From: Sphingomonadaceae bacterium
GTDB lineage: Bacteria > Pseudomonadota > Alphaproteobacteria > Sphingomonadales > Sphingomonadaceae
Assembly (NCBI GenBank): GCA_021741065.1
Contig: JAIOYN010000006.1
Location: 1-43,702, forward strand
Direction: 5' to 3'
DNA: 43,702 nucleotides
The position numbers and the translations under genes are program-made. Each line of letters opens with the position of its first letter. Positions within the stretch are counted from its first letter, which is position 1. The notes beneath the pieces are model-generated. The model saw only the letters and a program-made list of their open reading frames with translations. It was not told the origin of the DNA and ran no database searches. Of the stretch, positions 9,256 through 18,162 are shown in pieces.

Positions 9256-10274
9256 GCAACGCAAAAGAACGTAGCTTTATCAATGCCATCAGTGCCCGTT
9301 CTGATGTTCGGCTGTTTTTCATATTCGGGCAGGATGAATCGGCTGTAACCGATATTGCCGGACAAATGTCGGCGCAGTTAGCAGGCTCGGAACGCATTGA
9401 TATCGACAGCGACCGTATCCGCAATGACCCTGCCTTATTGGCAGATGAGGCATCTGCCCTATCGCTGTTCGGCGACAAAAGACATATCCGCCTTAGTTTC
9501 CGCCGCGAAGAGGGCTTAGCCGCAGTCGAGAATTTGCTGGCGCTTGACGGCGACATAAGCCCAGTTATCGCAACCGCTGGGAATCTGACCAAGGCTAGCA
9601 AGTTACGGAAATTGCTGGAGGCGCATCCGCGCGCCATGGCCCACATTTGCTATCTACCCGAGGAGGGCGACGCCGCAGCGGCAGTCATAGCCTTTGCCGC
9701 CACAATGGGGTTGAAGATCGATCGGCCACTTGCCGCCCGTATTGCGCGCTACACAGGTCAAGACCGTAAGCTGGCGCAGGCCGAAATCGAAAAGCTGTCT
9801 TTATTTTATGATGCGTCACCGCAGCGGCCCGCCACGGTAGAAATTGCTGTATTCGAAGCTTTATCGGCGGAAACGGGTGAGGAAAACATCAACGGCCTCG
9901 TCCATGTCGTGATGGGCGGTGACTTGCGCGGCACGGGCCGCGAGCTAGCCGCTGCACGCGACATGGGTGTGGATGCCATTCGCATCATCCGCGCCATGCA
10001 GCGCCGCGCGACAATGCTCGCAGCGATGCGGACAAAAGTCGACAGTGGCGCCAATCCCGGCGCAGTGGTTAAGACAACGCGTTCGATATTCTGGAAAGAT
10101 GCCGACAGCTACGCACAGCAGCTGATGCGCTGGCCATCAGTTCGGCTTGCAGGACTAAACAGCCATTTGCTTGAGGTGGAGTCAAAGTTGATGCACGTCC
10201 GCGACGGGCTTGCCGTGAACATATTGGAAGAAGAGCTTGTCCGCATTGCCCGTGCCGCAGCGCGCCGAGGCTAA
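9252..10274 (+). CDS. holA: DNA polymerase III subunit delta
   Basis: A 340-residue HolA protein, the clamp-loader subunit that opens the beta sliding clamp. Visible family features: an N-terminal segment RLFFIFGQDESAVTDIA, then LFGDKRHIRLSFR in the clamp-binding area, the RIARYTGQDRKLAQAEIEKLSLF lid-domain helix pair, and the C-terminal collar with RIIRAMQRRATML and IFWKDADSYAQQL. As usual for delta, there is no functional Walker A motif. The start overlaps lptE by 4 bases, and it closes the DUF3576-leuS-lptE-holA operon. The 28-70 bases to msrB contain no clear terminator. Confidence 0.9.
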   Translation: MSNAKERSFINAISARSDVRLFFIFGQDESAVTDIAGQMSAQLAGSERIDIDSDRIRNDPALLADEASALSLFGDKRHIRLSFRREEGLAAVENLLALDGDISPVIATAGNLTKASKLRKLLEAHPRAMAHICYLPEEGDAAAAVIAFAATMGLKIDRPLAARIARYTGQDRKLAQAEIEKLSLFYDASPQRPATVEIAVFEALSAETGEENINGLVHVVMGGDLRGTGRELAAARDMGVDAIRIIRAMQRRATMLAAMRTKVDSGANPGAVVKTTRSIFWKDADSYAQQLMRWPSVRLAGLNSHLLEVESKLMHVRDGLAVNILEEELVRIARAAARRG

Positions 10275-10344
10275 GCACCGTGCGCGAGCACCTTGAACCA
10301 CTTTGCTACTGTCCCCACATCATTCTCACGAAAGGTGCCTTTTC

Positions 10345-10737
10345 ATGGAAAAAATTATCAAGTCAGATGCAGAATGGCGGGCAGAATTGGACCCCGTTCA
10401 ATATCATGTTCTGCGCGAGGCTGGCACGGAACGTGCTTTTGCGGGCAAACTGACCGATGAAAAACGCGCAGGCGAATTTAGCTGCGCTGGCTGTGGAACT
10501 GCCTTGTTTGCTTCAGACACGAAATTTGACAGCGGCTCGGGTTGGCCAAGTTTTACCGCACCTGCAGATAATGATGCCGTCGAAGAACATCGCGATACAT
10601 CGCACGGCATGGTCCGTATTGAAGTGCGCTGTGCCGCATGCGAGGGGCATTTGGGCCATGTCTTCCCTGATGGGCCCGGGCCGACAGGCCTACGTTACTG
10701 CATCAACAGCGCCGCGCTGGCATTCGATCCTGAATAA
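10345..10737 (+). CDS. msrB: Peptide-methionine (R)-S-oxide reductase MsrB
   Basis: A 130-residue MsrB that reduces methionine-R-sulfoxide in proteins. The zinc site is complete (Cys47 and Cys50 in CAGC, Cys96 and Cys99 in CAAC) and the catalytic cysteine is Cys119 in RYCIN. The motif that in many MsrBs reads FDSGCGWPSF here reads [10 protein letters not shown], so the usual resolving cysteine is serine. There is no signal peptide, so it is cytoplasmic. The start at 10345 has the ribosome-binding sequence GAAAGG ten bases upstream and gives the normal family N-terminus; an in-frame extension to 10303 is unlikely. Confidence 0.93.
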   Translation: MEKIIKSDAEWRAELDPVQYHVLREAGTERAFAGKLTDEKRAGEFSCAGCGTALFASDTKFDSGSGWPSFTAPADNDAVEEHRDTSHGMVRIEVRCAACEGHLGHVFPDGPGPTGLRYCINSAALAFDPE

Positions 10738-10780
10738 CAACGCGCTTGTCGGCGATCACGGGACTGGGTAACACCCTATC

Positions 10781-12778
10781 ATGGCAGGCGCAGGCAAGAT
10801 TTCGAAAGAACGTGGCCCAATGGGAACATGGATACTCCGCCTCGTCAAAGCAGGAAGCATTGCCGCGTTGCTGGGTGTCATGGTTCTGGGCATTTTTGTC
10901 GCGATTGCACGTGGCGAAATTGATAGTTTTGAAGATCTGAAATCCTCCCCCAACGGGCAGATGATCCGCATACGTGCCGCGGACGGCACTGTCATTCAAT
11001 CGCTTGGACCGAGTTTCGGACGCTGGCTGACCATCGACCAATTGCCGTCGGAAATGAAAGACGCGATGGTCGCCGTCGAAGATCGCCGATATTATATGCA
11101 CCCCGGTGTCGACCCCATCGGCATTACACGGTCCGTATATGTGCGGACCGTTGAAGGTCGCTGGACGCAAGGTGGTTCGACCATCACGCAACAATTGGCG
11201 CGTAACATATATCTGAACAGCAACAAGGAGTTTGGCCGTAAAATTCGCGAGGTTATCCTTGCGTTGGCCATGGAAACCAAATTCTCGAAAGACCAGATCC
11301 TCGAACTCTATCTGAATAAAGTATATTTCGGTGGCGGCGCTTATGGGGTCGATGCCGCAAGTCGCCGCTTCTTTGACCATGGCGCCGAAGATATCAGTCT
11401 TGCCGAGGCCGCGATTATAGCAGGTCTTGTGAAGGCACCCTCACGCTATGCCCCCACGGCCGATGCGCAGGCCGCCTTGGACCGGGCGAAGGTGGTGGTT
11501 GAAGTGATGCAGGATGCAGGAATGATTACCCCAGCTGAAGCCGCTGGCGTCGAACTGTCCGGAGTGCGCTTGGCCGCTGAAACACCTCAAGACAGCGTGC
11601 GATATTTCACAGATTGGGTTTTGCCGCAGTTGGACGGCCTGATTGATGAAACTGAAAAGCCCATCGATATCTGGACGACGCTGGACCTTAAAATGCAGCG
11701 CGCCGCAACGGCAGCGATTGCGGCGAATGCCCCCAGCGGTGCCCAAGGCGCGTTGGTTTCAATTGACCGCGACGGCGCGGTGAAGGCGATGGTGGGCGGT
11801 ACCGATTATGTTTCCAGCAATTATAACCGCGCGGTAACCGCGGTTCGCCAACCGGGCTCTGCCTGGAAGTTGTTCGTTTATCTCACCGCACTGGAAGCAG
11901 GCTACCGCCCCGAAGACATGGTGGAAGACAAGCCCGTCGAAATCGAAGGCTGGCAGCCTAAAAATAGCGGCGGCAATTTTGCTGGCCCGATTTCGCTGCG
12001 TACCGCTTTTGCCTATTCCAAAAACACAGTCGCTGCCCAAATCGGGCAAGACGTCGGCACCAGCAGCATCGCTGATATGGCCCGCAGGTTCGGGATCACC
12101 ACCCCTGTCAACACGCAGCCATCAATGGTTCTGGGCACATCAGATACGCGCGTTATCGATATGACCCAGGCGTTCGCGGCAGTCGCAGCCGGTGGGCGCA
12201 GTGTCACCCCTTATGGCATTACAAAGGTCACGACGATTGACGGTGAACTTCTATATGCCGCGAAGCAAGCAAGCTCGGTCCAGTTGGTTGATGATTGGGT
12301 TGCAGGCGCAATGACCGATTTGTTGCAAAGCGCGGTCGCCACGGGCACTGGGCGGGCCGCAAATATTGGTCGGCCCGTCGCGGGCAAAACGGGGACAACG
12401 TCAAGCAACAAGGACGGATGGTTCCTGGGCTTCTCCAGCGGCCTTACAACGGCCGTTTGGATGGGTCGCGACGACGCTAGGCGGATTGGAGGCCTTGAAG
12501 GCGGACGCGCCCCTGCGCAAGCCTGGGCGGCCTATATGCGCGTCGCTGTTGCCGGACGTCCCGTTGAGAAATTCGCAACTGAGGTGACGTTCCCAGAGGC
12601 CCTTGAAGGTGAGGAGTCGTTGCTGGGCGGAGAAGAAATGCTGCTTTTCGATGAAAATGGCATGCCGATTGAAGGTGGCCCCGCAATGGAAGACCCCAAT
12701 GTCGCGCCGGAGCCTGCGCCAGAGCCACTGGATGATGCCTTTATCGAAAGGGCCTTAAATGGTCGGCGCGATCAGTAA
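10781..12778 (+). CDS. Class A penicillin-binding protein (bifunctional transglycosylase/transpeptidase, PBP1A-like)
   Basis: A 665-residue cell-wall synthase. One membrane anchor spans about residues 17-42. The glycosyltransferase 51 domain carries VAVEDRRYYMHPG (catalytic Glu100) and GGSTITQQLARN (131-142). The transpeptidase domain has the three penicillin-binding motifs: SAWK (Ser360, Lys363), SKN (413-415) and KTG (536-538). The C-terminal ~70 residues are acidic and proline-rich (EGEESLLGGEE, APEPAPEPLDD) and probably disordered. It builds peptidoglycan glycan strands and crosslinks them in the periplasm. It is shorter than E. coli PBP1a (about 850 residues) because it lacks the large extra domains. 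It sits 43 bases after msrB and converges on ribA. Confidence 0.92.
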   Translation: MAGAGKISKERGPMGTWILRLVKAGSIAALLGVMVLGIFVAIARGEIDSFEDLKSSPNGQMIRIRAADGTVIQSLGPSFGRWLTIDQLPSEMKDAMVAVEDRRYYMHPGVDPIGITRSVYVRTVEGRWTQGGSTITQQLARNIYLNSNKEFGRKIREVILALAMETKFSKDQILELYLNKVYFGGGAYGVDAASRRFFDHGAEDISLAEAAIIAGLVKAPSRYAPTADAQAALDRAKVVVEVMQDAGMITPAEAAGVELSGVRLAAETPQDSVRYFTDWVLPQLDGLIDETEKPIDIWTTLDLKMQRAATAAIAANAPSGAQGALVSIDRDGAVKAMVGGTDYVSSNYNRAVTAVRQPGSAWKLFVYLTALEAGYRPEDMVEDKPVEIEGWQPKNSGGNFAGPISLRTAFAYSKNTVAAQIGQDVGTSSIADMARRFGITTPVNTQPSMVLGTSDTRVIDMTQAFAAVAAGGRSVTPYGITKVTTIDGELLYAAKQASSVQLVDDWVAGAMTDLLQSAVATGTGRAANIGRPVAGKTGTTSSNKDGWFLGFSSGLTTAVWMGRDDARRIGGLEGGRAPAQAWAAYMRVAVAGRPVEKFATEVTFPEALEGEESLLGGEEMLLFDENGMPIEGGPAMEDPNVAPEPAPEPLDDAFIERALNGRRDQ

Positions 12779-12834
12779 CTAACGCCAGAAAAAGCGCATG
12801 GCGATCCGCGTTCACAGTTTCGTCCCGCAAAAAC

Positions 12835-13899
12835 TTACAATGCGTGGCCAGTCCGGCTTTTCTTGGTTTCAAGATAATGGGCATTGTGTGGATTGGCGGC
12901 GATCTTAAGCGGTAGCCGCTCCGCGACCATGATGCCCGCCTTTTGCAAGCCGTCCACCTTTTCAGGATTATTGGTCAACAGGCGCACCTGTTCCACACCG
13001 AGCAATTCCAGCATCCGTGCCGCGACTGAAAAGTCGCGCGCATCAATGGCAAAACCCAATCTGGTATTGGCATCGACAGTATCAAACCCCTGATCCTGAA
13101 GCGCATAAGCGCGTAGTTTGTTGATCAAACCAATGCCGCGTCCCTCTTGTCGCAAATATAACAATATACCCCAATTTGCGTCCGAAATCTGTTGCAACGC
13201 TTCGTGCAATTGCGGTCCGCAGTCGCATTTCAGGCTGCCAAGAACATCACCCGTCAGACATTCACTGTGCAACCGAACGACTGGCGGGGAGGAATCGCGC
13301 TTACCCATCAGCAACGCCACATGATCGGACGCATCTACGGCTGTCCGGAATGCGACCATTTCGGCATGGGCATTGGCGGCAACGGGAAGCTTGGCACGCG
13401 CGGCTATGTGCAAGGCGCCGCTGTCATCAAAGGCGGCGACATCTTGCGGGCTAACGTAAACGGCGTTCTCGCCTGCATCAGCCAACACCAGAAAGGCTGG
13501 AAGCAAGCCAGCCAATCGCGCGAGTTCGATAGCGGCCGTCGCCGATGGCCCGTCATCCAATGGCAGCGCGGCAAAAGGTCCCTTCATCGGATAGGCAAGG
13601 TCAAGGCTTGGGTCAGCTAAGGCCAACGCGAGCCGCAAATCGAGATCGACGGGCGCCTTAATGAGCACCGGAAGGTCGCCATCGGCCGCAGCACGTTGGT
13701 TGGTTAGTTTCAGCGTTGCCGCACGGCCTGCCGAGAGCAATATCGCATTCGCGCCGAAAATATCCTGCGCCGTTTCGACCGCAAGGACAGTCAGCGCTTT
13801 GTCCAAATACCCGACCGTAACTGGCCAGCCACGACGCAGGGCATCAATCGCCATTGCTGCGCGGCGTGAGTCTCCCAACGCGGCGCCCGCCCCGATCAA
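12835..13899 (-). CDS. ribA: GTP cyclohydrolase II with a degenerate N-terminal RibB-like domain
   Basis: A 354-residue protein. The C-terminal ~200 residues are GTP cyclohydrolase II, the first step of riboflavin synthesis: the zinc cysteines are Cys214, Cys225 and Cys227 ([17 protein letters not shown]), followed by [23 protein letters not shown], split for description, and [10 protein letters not shown] near the end. The N-terminal ~170 residues resemble 3,4-dihydroxy-2-butanone 4-phosphate synthase in outline ([14 protein letters not shown]) but lack its acidic active-site signature, so that half is probably not catalytic. The assigned TTG start overlaps the xthA stop by 4 bases; the Met at MAIDALRRG, 15 codons later, is an alternative. 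It follows xthA in one transcript. Confidence 0.88.
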   Translation of the reverse strand: MIGAGAALGDSRRAAMAIDALRRGWPVTVGYLDKALTVLAVETAQDIFGANAILLSAGRAATLKLTNQRAAADGDLPVLIKAPVDLDLRLALALADPSLDLAYPMKGPFAALPLDDGPSATAAIELARLAGLLPAFLVLADAGENAVYVSPQDVAAFDDSGALHIAARAKLPVAANAHAEMVAFRTAVDASDHVALLMGKRDSSPPVVRLHSECLTGDVLGSLKCDCGPQLHEALQQISDANWGILLYLRQEGRGIGLINKLRAYALQDQGFDTVDANTRLGFAIDARDFSVAARMLELLGVEQVRLLTNNPEKVDGLQKAGIMVAERLPLKIAANPHNAHYLETKKSRTGHAL

Positions 13900-14702
13900 A
13901 AGGTGAATTCCGTTACTATGGGCGCATGGTCGGATGGCTTGCCCCAGCCGCGCACATGCTTGTGGACGATATGCGCCTTTGCCTTTTCTTTCAGATCAGG
14001 GGTGATCCACATATGATCTAGTCTACGTCCGCGGTCGGACGTCTCCCAATCCTGCGCGCGATAGCTCCACCATGTATATAATTTCTTAGACGGATCGACA
14101 AAGTGCCGGGCAACATCGACCCAGTCTGCTGCAGCCTGAATTTCCGCCAGATGCTCAATTTCAATTTTTGTATGGCTGACGACATTGACCAATTGTTTGT
14201 GGCTCCAAACATCTTGCTCAAGCGGGGCAACGTTGAAGTCACCTGTGAGGATAGTCGGTTGGGTAACGTTACGCGACCATTCTGCCATACGCTTTAGGAA
14301 AGCTAGCTTCTGGCCGAATTTAGAGTTAACCTCGCTGTCGGGAACTTCGCCCCCAGCGGGAATATATACATTGTCGATCCGCAAGCCCTTGGCTGCGTCG
14401 ATGTTTAACTCTGCGCCAACATGGCGCGCCTCACCATTGGCCTGCCAATCCTCAACCCGGCGGTTGATCAACGGCAGTTTGCTGACGATTGCGACGCCGT
14501 GATGCATGGGCATGCCGTTAACGACAAAATGGCGATAACCCAATTGCCGGAACAACCCTTCCGGAAACAGGCTGTCGATGACTTTGGTTTCCTGAAGGCA
14601 TAAAACGTCTGGCGCTTCTTCCTTCAAATAGCGTTCGACAATGTCAATACGGGCGCGGACTGAGTTTATATTCCACGAGGCGATGCGAATGGTCTGGGAC
14701 AT
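13896..14702 (-). CDS. xthA: Exodeoxyribonuclease III (AP endonuclease)
   Basis: A 268-residue member of the endonuclease/exonuclease/phosphatase family, which cuts DNA at abasic sites and trims 3' ends in base excision repair. Active-site segments are intact: [11 protein letters not shown] (Asn11), LCLQETKV (Glu38), [26 protein letters not shown] and [10 protein letters not shown] with catalytic His259. Length is normal. The ATG at 14702 gives the standard N-terminus. No strong ribosome-binding site is visible in front of it. Its promoter should lie between here and the terminator hairpin at 14762-14805. The stop overlaps the ribA start by 4 bases. Confidence 0.95.
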   Translation of the reverse strand: MSQTIRIASWNINSVRARIDIVERYLKEEAPDVLCLQETKVIDSLFPEGLFRQLGYRHFVVNGMPMHHGVAIVSKLPLINRRVEDWQANGEARHVGAELNIDAAKGLRIDNVYIPAGGEVPDSEVNSKFGQKLAFLKRMAEWSRNVTQPTILTGDFNVAPLEQDVWSHKQLVNVVSHTKIEIEHLAEIQAAADWVDVARHFVDPSKKLYTWWSYRAQDWETSDRGRRLDHMWITPDLKEKAKAHIVHKHVRGWGKPSDHAPIVTEFTF

Positions 14703-14761
14703 AAGACAAAAGCCCTAGATGCCTGAAGCGTCAGGGGCAAGCCGGTGAAGACATTTGTGTC

Positions 14762-14805
14762 AAAAAAGCAAAGCCCCCATCCCGGGGGCATTTGGGATGA
14801 GGGCT
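14762..14805 (-). terminator. Rho-independent terminator
   Basis: On the minus strand, 14794-14805 (AGCCCTCATCCC as read) pairs with 14772-14783 (GGGATGGGGGCT) over 12 positions with one mismatched or wobble position, leaving a 10-base loop. It is followed after four bases by a run of six T (14762-14767). The plus strand has no T-run after the hairpin, so the direction is minus. It ends the ftsK-lolA transcript and/or the small-RNA candidate and separates them from xthA-ribA. Confidence 0.8.
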
Positions 14806-14890
14806 AAGCTTGCGTTCGTCACGCGGATATCAGCGATGATTAAGTCGTGGGCAACAGGGGGAAATCCACACGGACGTTCGGTCGCTGATC
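14762..14890 (-). ncRNA. Candidate structured small RNA between lolA and xthA
   Basis: The 280-base gap between lolA and xthA holds an ordered set of structures on the minus strand. A -10-like TATAGA lies at 14896-14901 and would start transcription near 14890. Directly there an 8-base-pair perfect stem opens (14882-14889 pairing with 14829-14836). Inside it, 14866-14875 pairs with 14844-14851 (8 pairs, two single-base bulges), exposing a C-rich loop (14852-14865, minus-strand ATTTCCCCCTGTTG). Next come a small GCGT/ACGC hairpin (14812-14824) and a strong terminator. The C-rich loop could pair with ribosome-binding sites, as in other alphaproteobacterial small RNAs. A -35 box is weak (CTGAAC, 16 bases away). 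It could instead be a processed lolA 3' UTR. I cannot assign a family. Confidence 0.5.
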
Positions 14891-14984
14891 GGACATCTAT
14901 ACTGAGACTTTCCTGTCGTTCAGATGAACAACACTAGCGTCAACCGCAACTTGTCGGTGGTGCGCTTCCGTTCATCGCCTGATG

Positions 14985-15608
14985 TTACGATTTTCGTCTG
15001 ACGGGCCGCGGATCTTTCCATGTGAACGCGTTTTTCGCGATGGCGCCATTGTAGGTGATATTGTTGAGTCGAATGGTGGTTCGGTTGTTTTTGGAATCCA
15101 GAGCGACCCAACCATTCAACGTCAATCCGCCGGGCGCGCCGGGCTTGTCCACGAATATCATCGTGATGGTGCCATATTCGGGGCGCTTTGGATCACGGAC
15201 TTCGACACTGACAACATCATTAGTAGACGTTGGAAGTATCTTGCCAAAACGCGCGAGATCCTGACCGGGGTCAAGGAGGGCGGCCAGTGGGCTGTTACGA
15301 ATCGGCCAACGCTGCACTTGCTTTACCTCATAATCCACCATCGTCAGCGCACGACCATCGGCGACAATCAACAGGGGCACATCCTTCTGATACTCAAAAC
15401 GCACTTGTCCCGGCCGCTTCAACAGCAACTTGCCGGTCAGCGTCCCGCCGCTCCGGTCTGTCTGCGCAAAAGTGGCTGACATAGTGCCCACGGCTTTCAT
15501 ATGCTGCACCACCCGCGCCATCTGCTCGGACGAAGACTGCGCAGGGCTAGGCGTCGTTGTCACGAGCGCAATCGGCGCAAACAAAATGGCATATTTTGAA
15601 AAAGTCAT
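14985..15608 (-). CDS. lolA: Outer-membrane lipoprotein carrier protein LolA
   Basis: A 207-residue periplasmic protein with a signal peptide (hydrophobic segment to about residue 20, TPSPAQS at the cleavage region). LolA carries lipoproteins from the inner membrane to the outer membrane. The mature part has the LolA-type pattern MSATFAQTDRSGGTLTGKLLLKRPG, split for description, then VRFEYQKDVPLLIVADG and a C-terminal WVALDSKNNRTTIRLNNI. The start at 15608 has a clear GAGGAA ribosome-binding site nine bases upstream and puts the signal peptide at the N-terminus; a longer in-frame form from 15647 is less likely. It follows ftsK by 66 bases. The ftsK-lolA-xthA order is common in alphaproteobacteria. 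Confidence 0.88.
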   Translation of the reverse strand: MTFSKYAILFAPIALVTTTPSPAQSSSEQMARVVQHMKAVGTMSATFAQTDRSGGTLTGKLLLKRPGQVRFEYQKDVPLLIVADGRALTMVDYEVKQVQRWPIRNSPLAALLDPGQDLARFGKILPTSTNDVVSVEVRDPKRPEYGTITMIFVDKPGAPGGLTLNGWVALDSKNNRTTIRLNNITYNGAIAKNAFTWKDPRPVRRKS

Positions 15609-15673
15609 CTTTGTTTCCTCGGGATGGATTTCTTCAGTCGTTATCAAGACTGCCTTGAACCCCGTCTTAACCG

Positions 15674-17998
15674 CTAAACCGGCTCGCCGTTGCGGTCGCG
15701 CAGCACTTCACGGCGGCCAATATGGTTCGGCGCGCTGATGAAGCCGTCCTCCTCCATCCGGTCAATCAACCGTGCCGCGCTGTTGTAACCGATGCGCAAT
15801 TGCCGTTGAATCCAACTTGTCGAGGCCTTCTGGCTTTCGAAAACGATCTGGCACGCTTTGCGATACTGCGAATCTTCTTCGCTGTCGTCGCCGCCCATGC
15901 CACCAAAATCGAAACCGCCATCTTCGGGTTCTTCAGTCACCGCTTGGATGTATTCCGGCTGCCCTTGGCCACGCCAATGGTCGGCAACGCGGCGCACTTC
16001 ATCGTCAGAAACAAAAGGTCCGTGAATACGCGTCAATCCACGACCACCTGCCATATAGAGCATATCGCCCTTGCCCAGAAGCTGTTCTGCGCCTTGTTCC
16101 CCCAGAATGGTCCGACTGTCGATTTTTGACGTCACATGGAAGGAAATGCGGGTGGGCAGGTTGGCCTTGATGACGCCCGTGATAACATCGACCGAGGGGC
16201 GCTGCGTTGCCATGATCAGGTGTATCCCAGCTGCTCGTGCCTTTTGCGCCAGGCGCTGGATAAGGAATTCAACTTCCTTTCCTGCGGTCATCATCAGGTC
16301 GGCCAGCTCATCAACGATGATCACAATCTGCGGCATGGGTTCGTACGCGAGGCTCTCTTCTTCATATTGTGGTTGGCCCGTCATCGGGTCATATCCGATC
16401 TGCACCTTGCGGCCCAATGGAGCACCCTTTGCTTTTGCGCCGCGCACCTTTTCGTTGAAGTTGGCAAGGTTTCGCACGCCAAGCGAGGACATCATCCGAT
16501 ACCGCTCCTCCATCTGCTCAACAGCCCATTTTAGCGCACGGATGGCCTTTGCAGGCTCGGTCACCACAGGCGACAGCAGATGCGGAATGTCATCATAGCT
16601 GCTCAGTTCAAGCATCTTGGGATCGATCATGATCATCCGGCACTGGTCAGGTGTCAGACGATAGAGAAGCGACAAGATCATGCAGTTCAGGCCAACCGAT
16701 TTACCCGACCCAGTTGTCCCTGCGACCAGCAGATGTGGCATGGGCGCAAGGTCAGCAATAACAGGATCGCCAGAGATATTCTTACCCAAGATTATCGGCA
16801 ACGCGCCCTTTTGCTCGGCAAAAGCGTCCGATCCCACCATTTCCTGAAACACAACGGCCTCCCGGTGCGCATTGGGAAGCTCGATGCCCATTACAGTTCG
16901 CCCAGGTATGGTCGACACGCGCGCGGACAGCGCGGACATGTTGCGCGCGATGTCTTCGGCCAACTGAATGACGCGGCTTGATTTAATACCCGCCGCTGGC
17001 TCAAGTTCGTACATCGTGACGACAGGGCCAGGCCGAACTGCGACAATCTGTCCCTTTACATGGAAGTCATCGAGAACCGACTCCAACAATCGTGCATTGG
17101 CCTCCAGCGCCGCCTTGTCGAGTTTTGGCACTAAAATCGAGGATGGCGGATCGAGCAATTCAAGCGATGGCAAAGTAAAGCTGCCAAAGAAATCACCTTG
17201 CCGAGCGCCAGTTGAAAATGCAGCTTTTTTGGGCGCGAGCGTTCGGTCCTCAATCACTGGCGGCTTGCGTTGGTCTGGTTCCACGGCCTTGCGTGGTGGC
17301 TTGGGTTCAACCATTTGCGGCGCAGGCAGATCATCACCCGCTAAGGCTTGGATGCCAGCGTTTGCGCCTCCAAATTTGGGCATCGTCAGTGTCGGAATAC
17401 GCAACAATGGCCGTTCTAGCTGAAGCGACCTAATGACCAATGCTACCCCGCCCGCCAAAGCACCAAGGATTAAGGACACCCGAAGCAATGTTCCAAAAAT
17501 ACCTGGGATTTGGCTCAAGAGCGCACTAGCAACATTGCCCATCAGCAGGGCAATCAACCCGCCCCATCCAGCTGGAAGCCCGATATCACTGCCCTGTTGC
17601 CAATAGGCCATGCCAAAGCCGATCAGCAGCATGCCAATCAGGCATAATGATAACTGTCGTTTCCATTGTGGCTGGGGGACATCGCGCCACAAACGTCGCG
17701 CAAACACCAGCATCAACGGCAACAAGAAAATCGCTGGTACGCCGAACAGGAAAAGCGCCGCATCTGCAACATAGGCACCGCTTTGCCCCATCCAATTGTG
17801 CTGCACATCTGCTGCCGCGCTATTGTACGCAGCGTCGCCTGCCGAATAGCTAAGCACAGCTAGGCCGTAAAAAATGGCGAATAGCCCTAACGCCGCCGCA
17901 CCAAACAATGCGCCGCTGCGGATCAATGACGCGCGTATCATCTGCCGCCAGTTGGCAAGGTTCGATTTCGGGCTAAATTTTGAAATGCGCAAGGCCAT
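15674..17998 (-). CDS. ftsK: DNA translocase FtsK
   Basis: A 774-residue septal DNA pump that moves chromosome ends apart and activates dimer resolution at division. The first ~190 residues contain four or five membrane segments (about 30-50, 78-100, 115-132, 143-188). A short linker (about 200-290) follows, then the motor domain with Walker A VAGTTGSGKSVGLN near residues 425-438 and Walker B IVIIVDELADLM near 557-568. The C-terminal gamma winged-helix domain, which reads the KOPS orientation sequences, covers about 708-774 (YRKACQIVFESQKAS, RIGYNSAARLIDRMEEDG). The linker is short compared with E. coli FtsK (1329 residues), as is normal in this class. No promoter could be picked out in the divergent gap with the UbiH-type gene. 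Confidence 0.95.
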   Translation of the reverse strand: MALRISKFSPKSNLANWRQMIRASLIRSGALFGAAALGLFAIFYGLAVLSYSAGDAAYNSAAADVQHNWMGQSGAYVADAALFLFGVPAIFLLPLMLVFARRLWRDVPQPQWKRQLSLCLIGMLLIGFGMAYWQQGSDIGLPAGWGGLIALLMGNVASALLSQIPGIFGTLLRVSLILGALAGGVALVIRSLQLERPLLRIPTLTMPKFGGANAGIQALAGDDLPAPQMVEPKPPRKAVEPDQRKPPVIEDRTLAPKKAAFSTGARQGDFFGSFTLPSLELLDPPSSILVPKLDKAALEANARLLESVLDDFHVKGQIVAVRPGPVVTMYELEPAAGIKSSRVIQLAEDIARNMSALSARVSTIPGRTVMGIELPNAHREAVVFQEMVGSDAFAEQKGALPIILGKNISGDPVIADLAPMPHLLVAGTTGSGKSVGLNCMILSLLYRLTPDQCRMIMIDPKMLELSSYDDIPHLLSPVVTEPAKAIRALKWAVEQMEERYRMMSSLGVRNLANFNEKVRGAKAKGAPLGRKVQIGYDPMTGQPQYEEESLAYEPMPQIVIIVDELADLMMTAGKEVEFLIQRLAQKARAAGIHLIMATQRPSVDVITGVIKANLPTRISFHVTSKIDSRTILGEQGAEQLLGKGDMLYMAGGRGLTRIHGPFVSDDEVRRVADHWRGQGQPEYIQAVTEEPEDGGFDFGGMGGDDSEEDSQYRKACQIVFESQKASTSWIQRQLRIGYNSAARLIDRMEEDGFISAPNHIGRREVLRDRNGEPV

Positions 17999-18162
17999 GT
18001 TAGGAATGCCGATATGTATGAAGTCGCAAAGGACCGAATGCGCCCCTTTTCGGCGTCAGCGGACTCCTCGTCAAGTATTAGAGGGCAAAAGGCGGCGTGA
18101 CCGATTTTTTTCGTTCAAAATCCTGCTTTGAATCCCACGCTTTGTTGCGCCATAAGGACATT

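Noticed and set aside
14772-14805. The lolA-xthA hairpin as a plus-strand terminator
   Set aside because: The plus strand has no T-run after the stem and no plus-strand gene leads into it.
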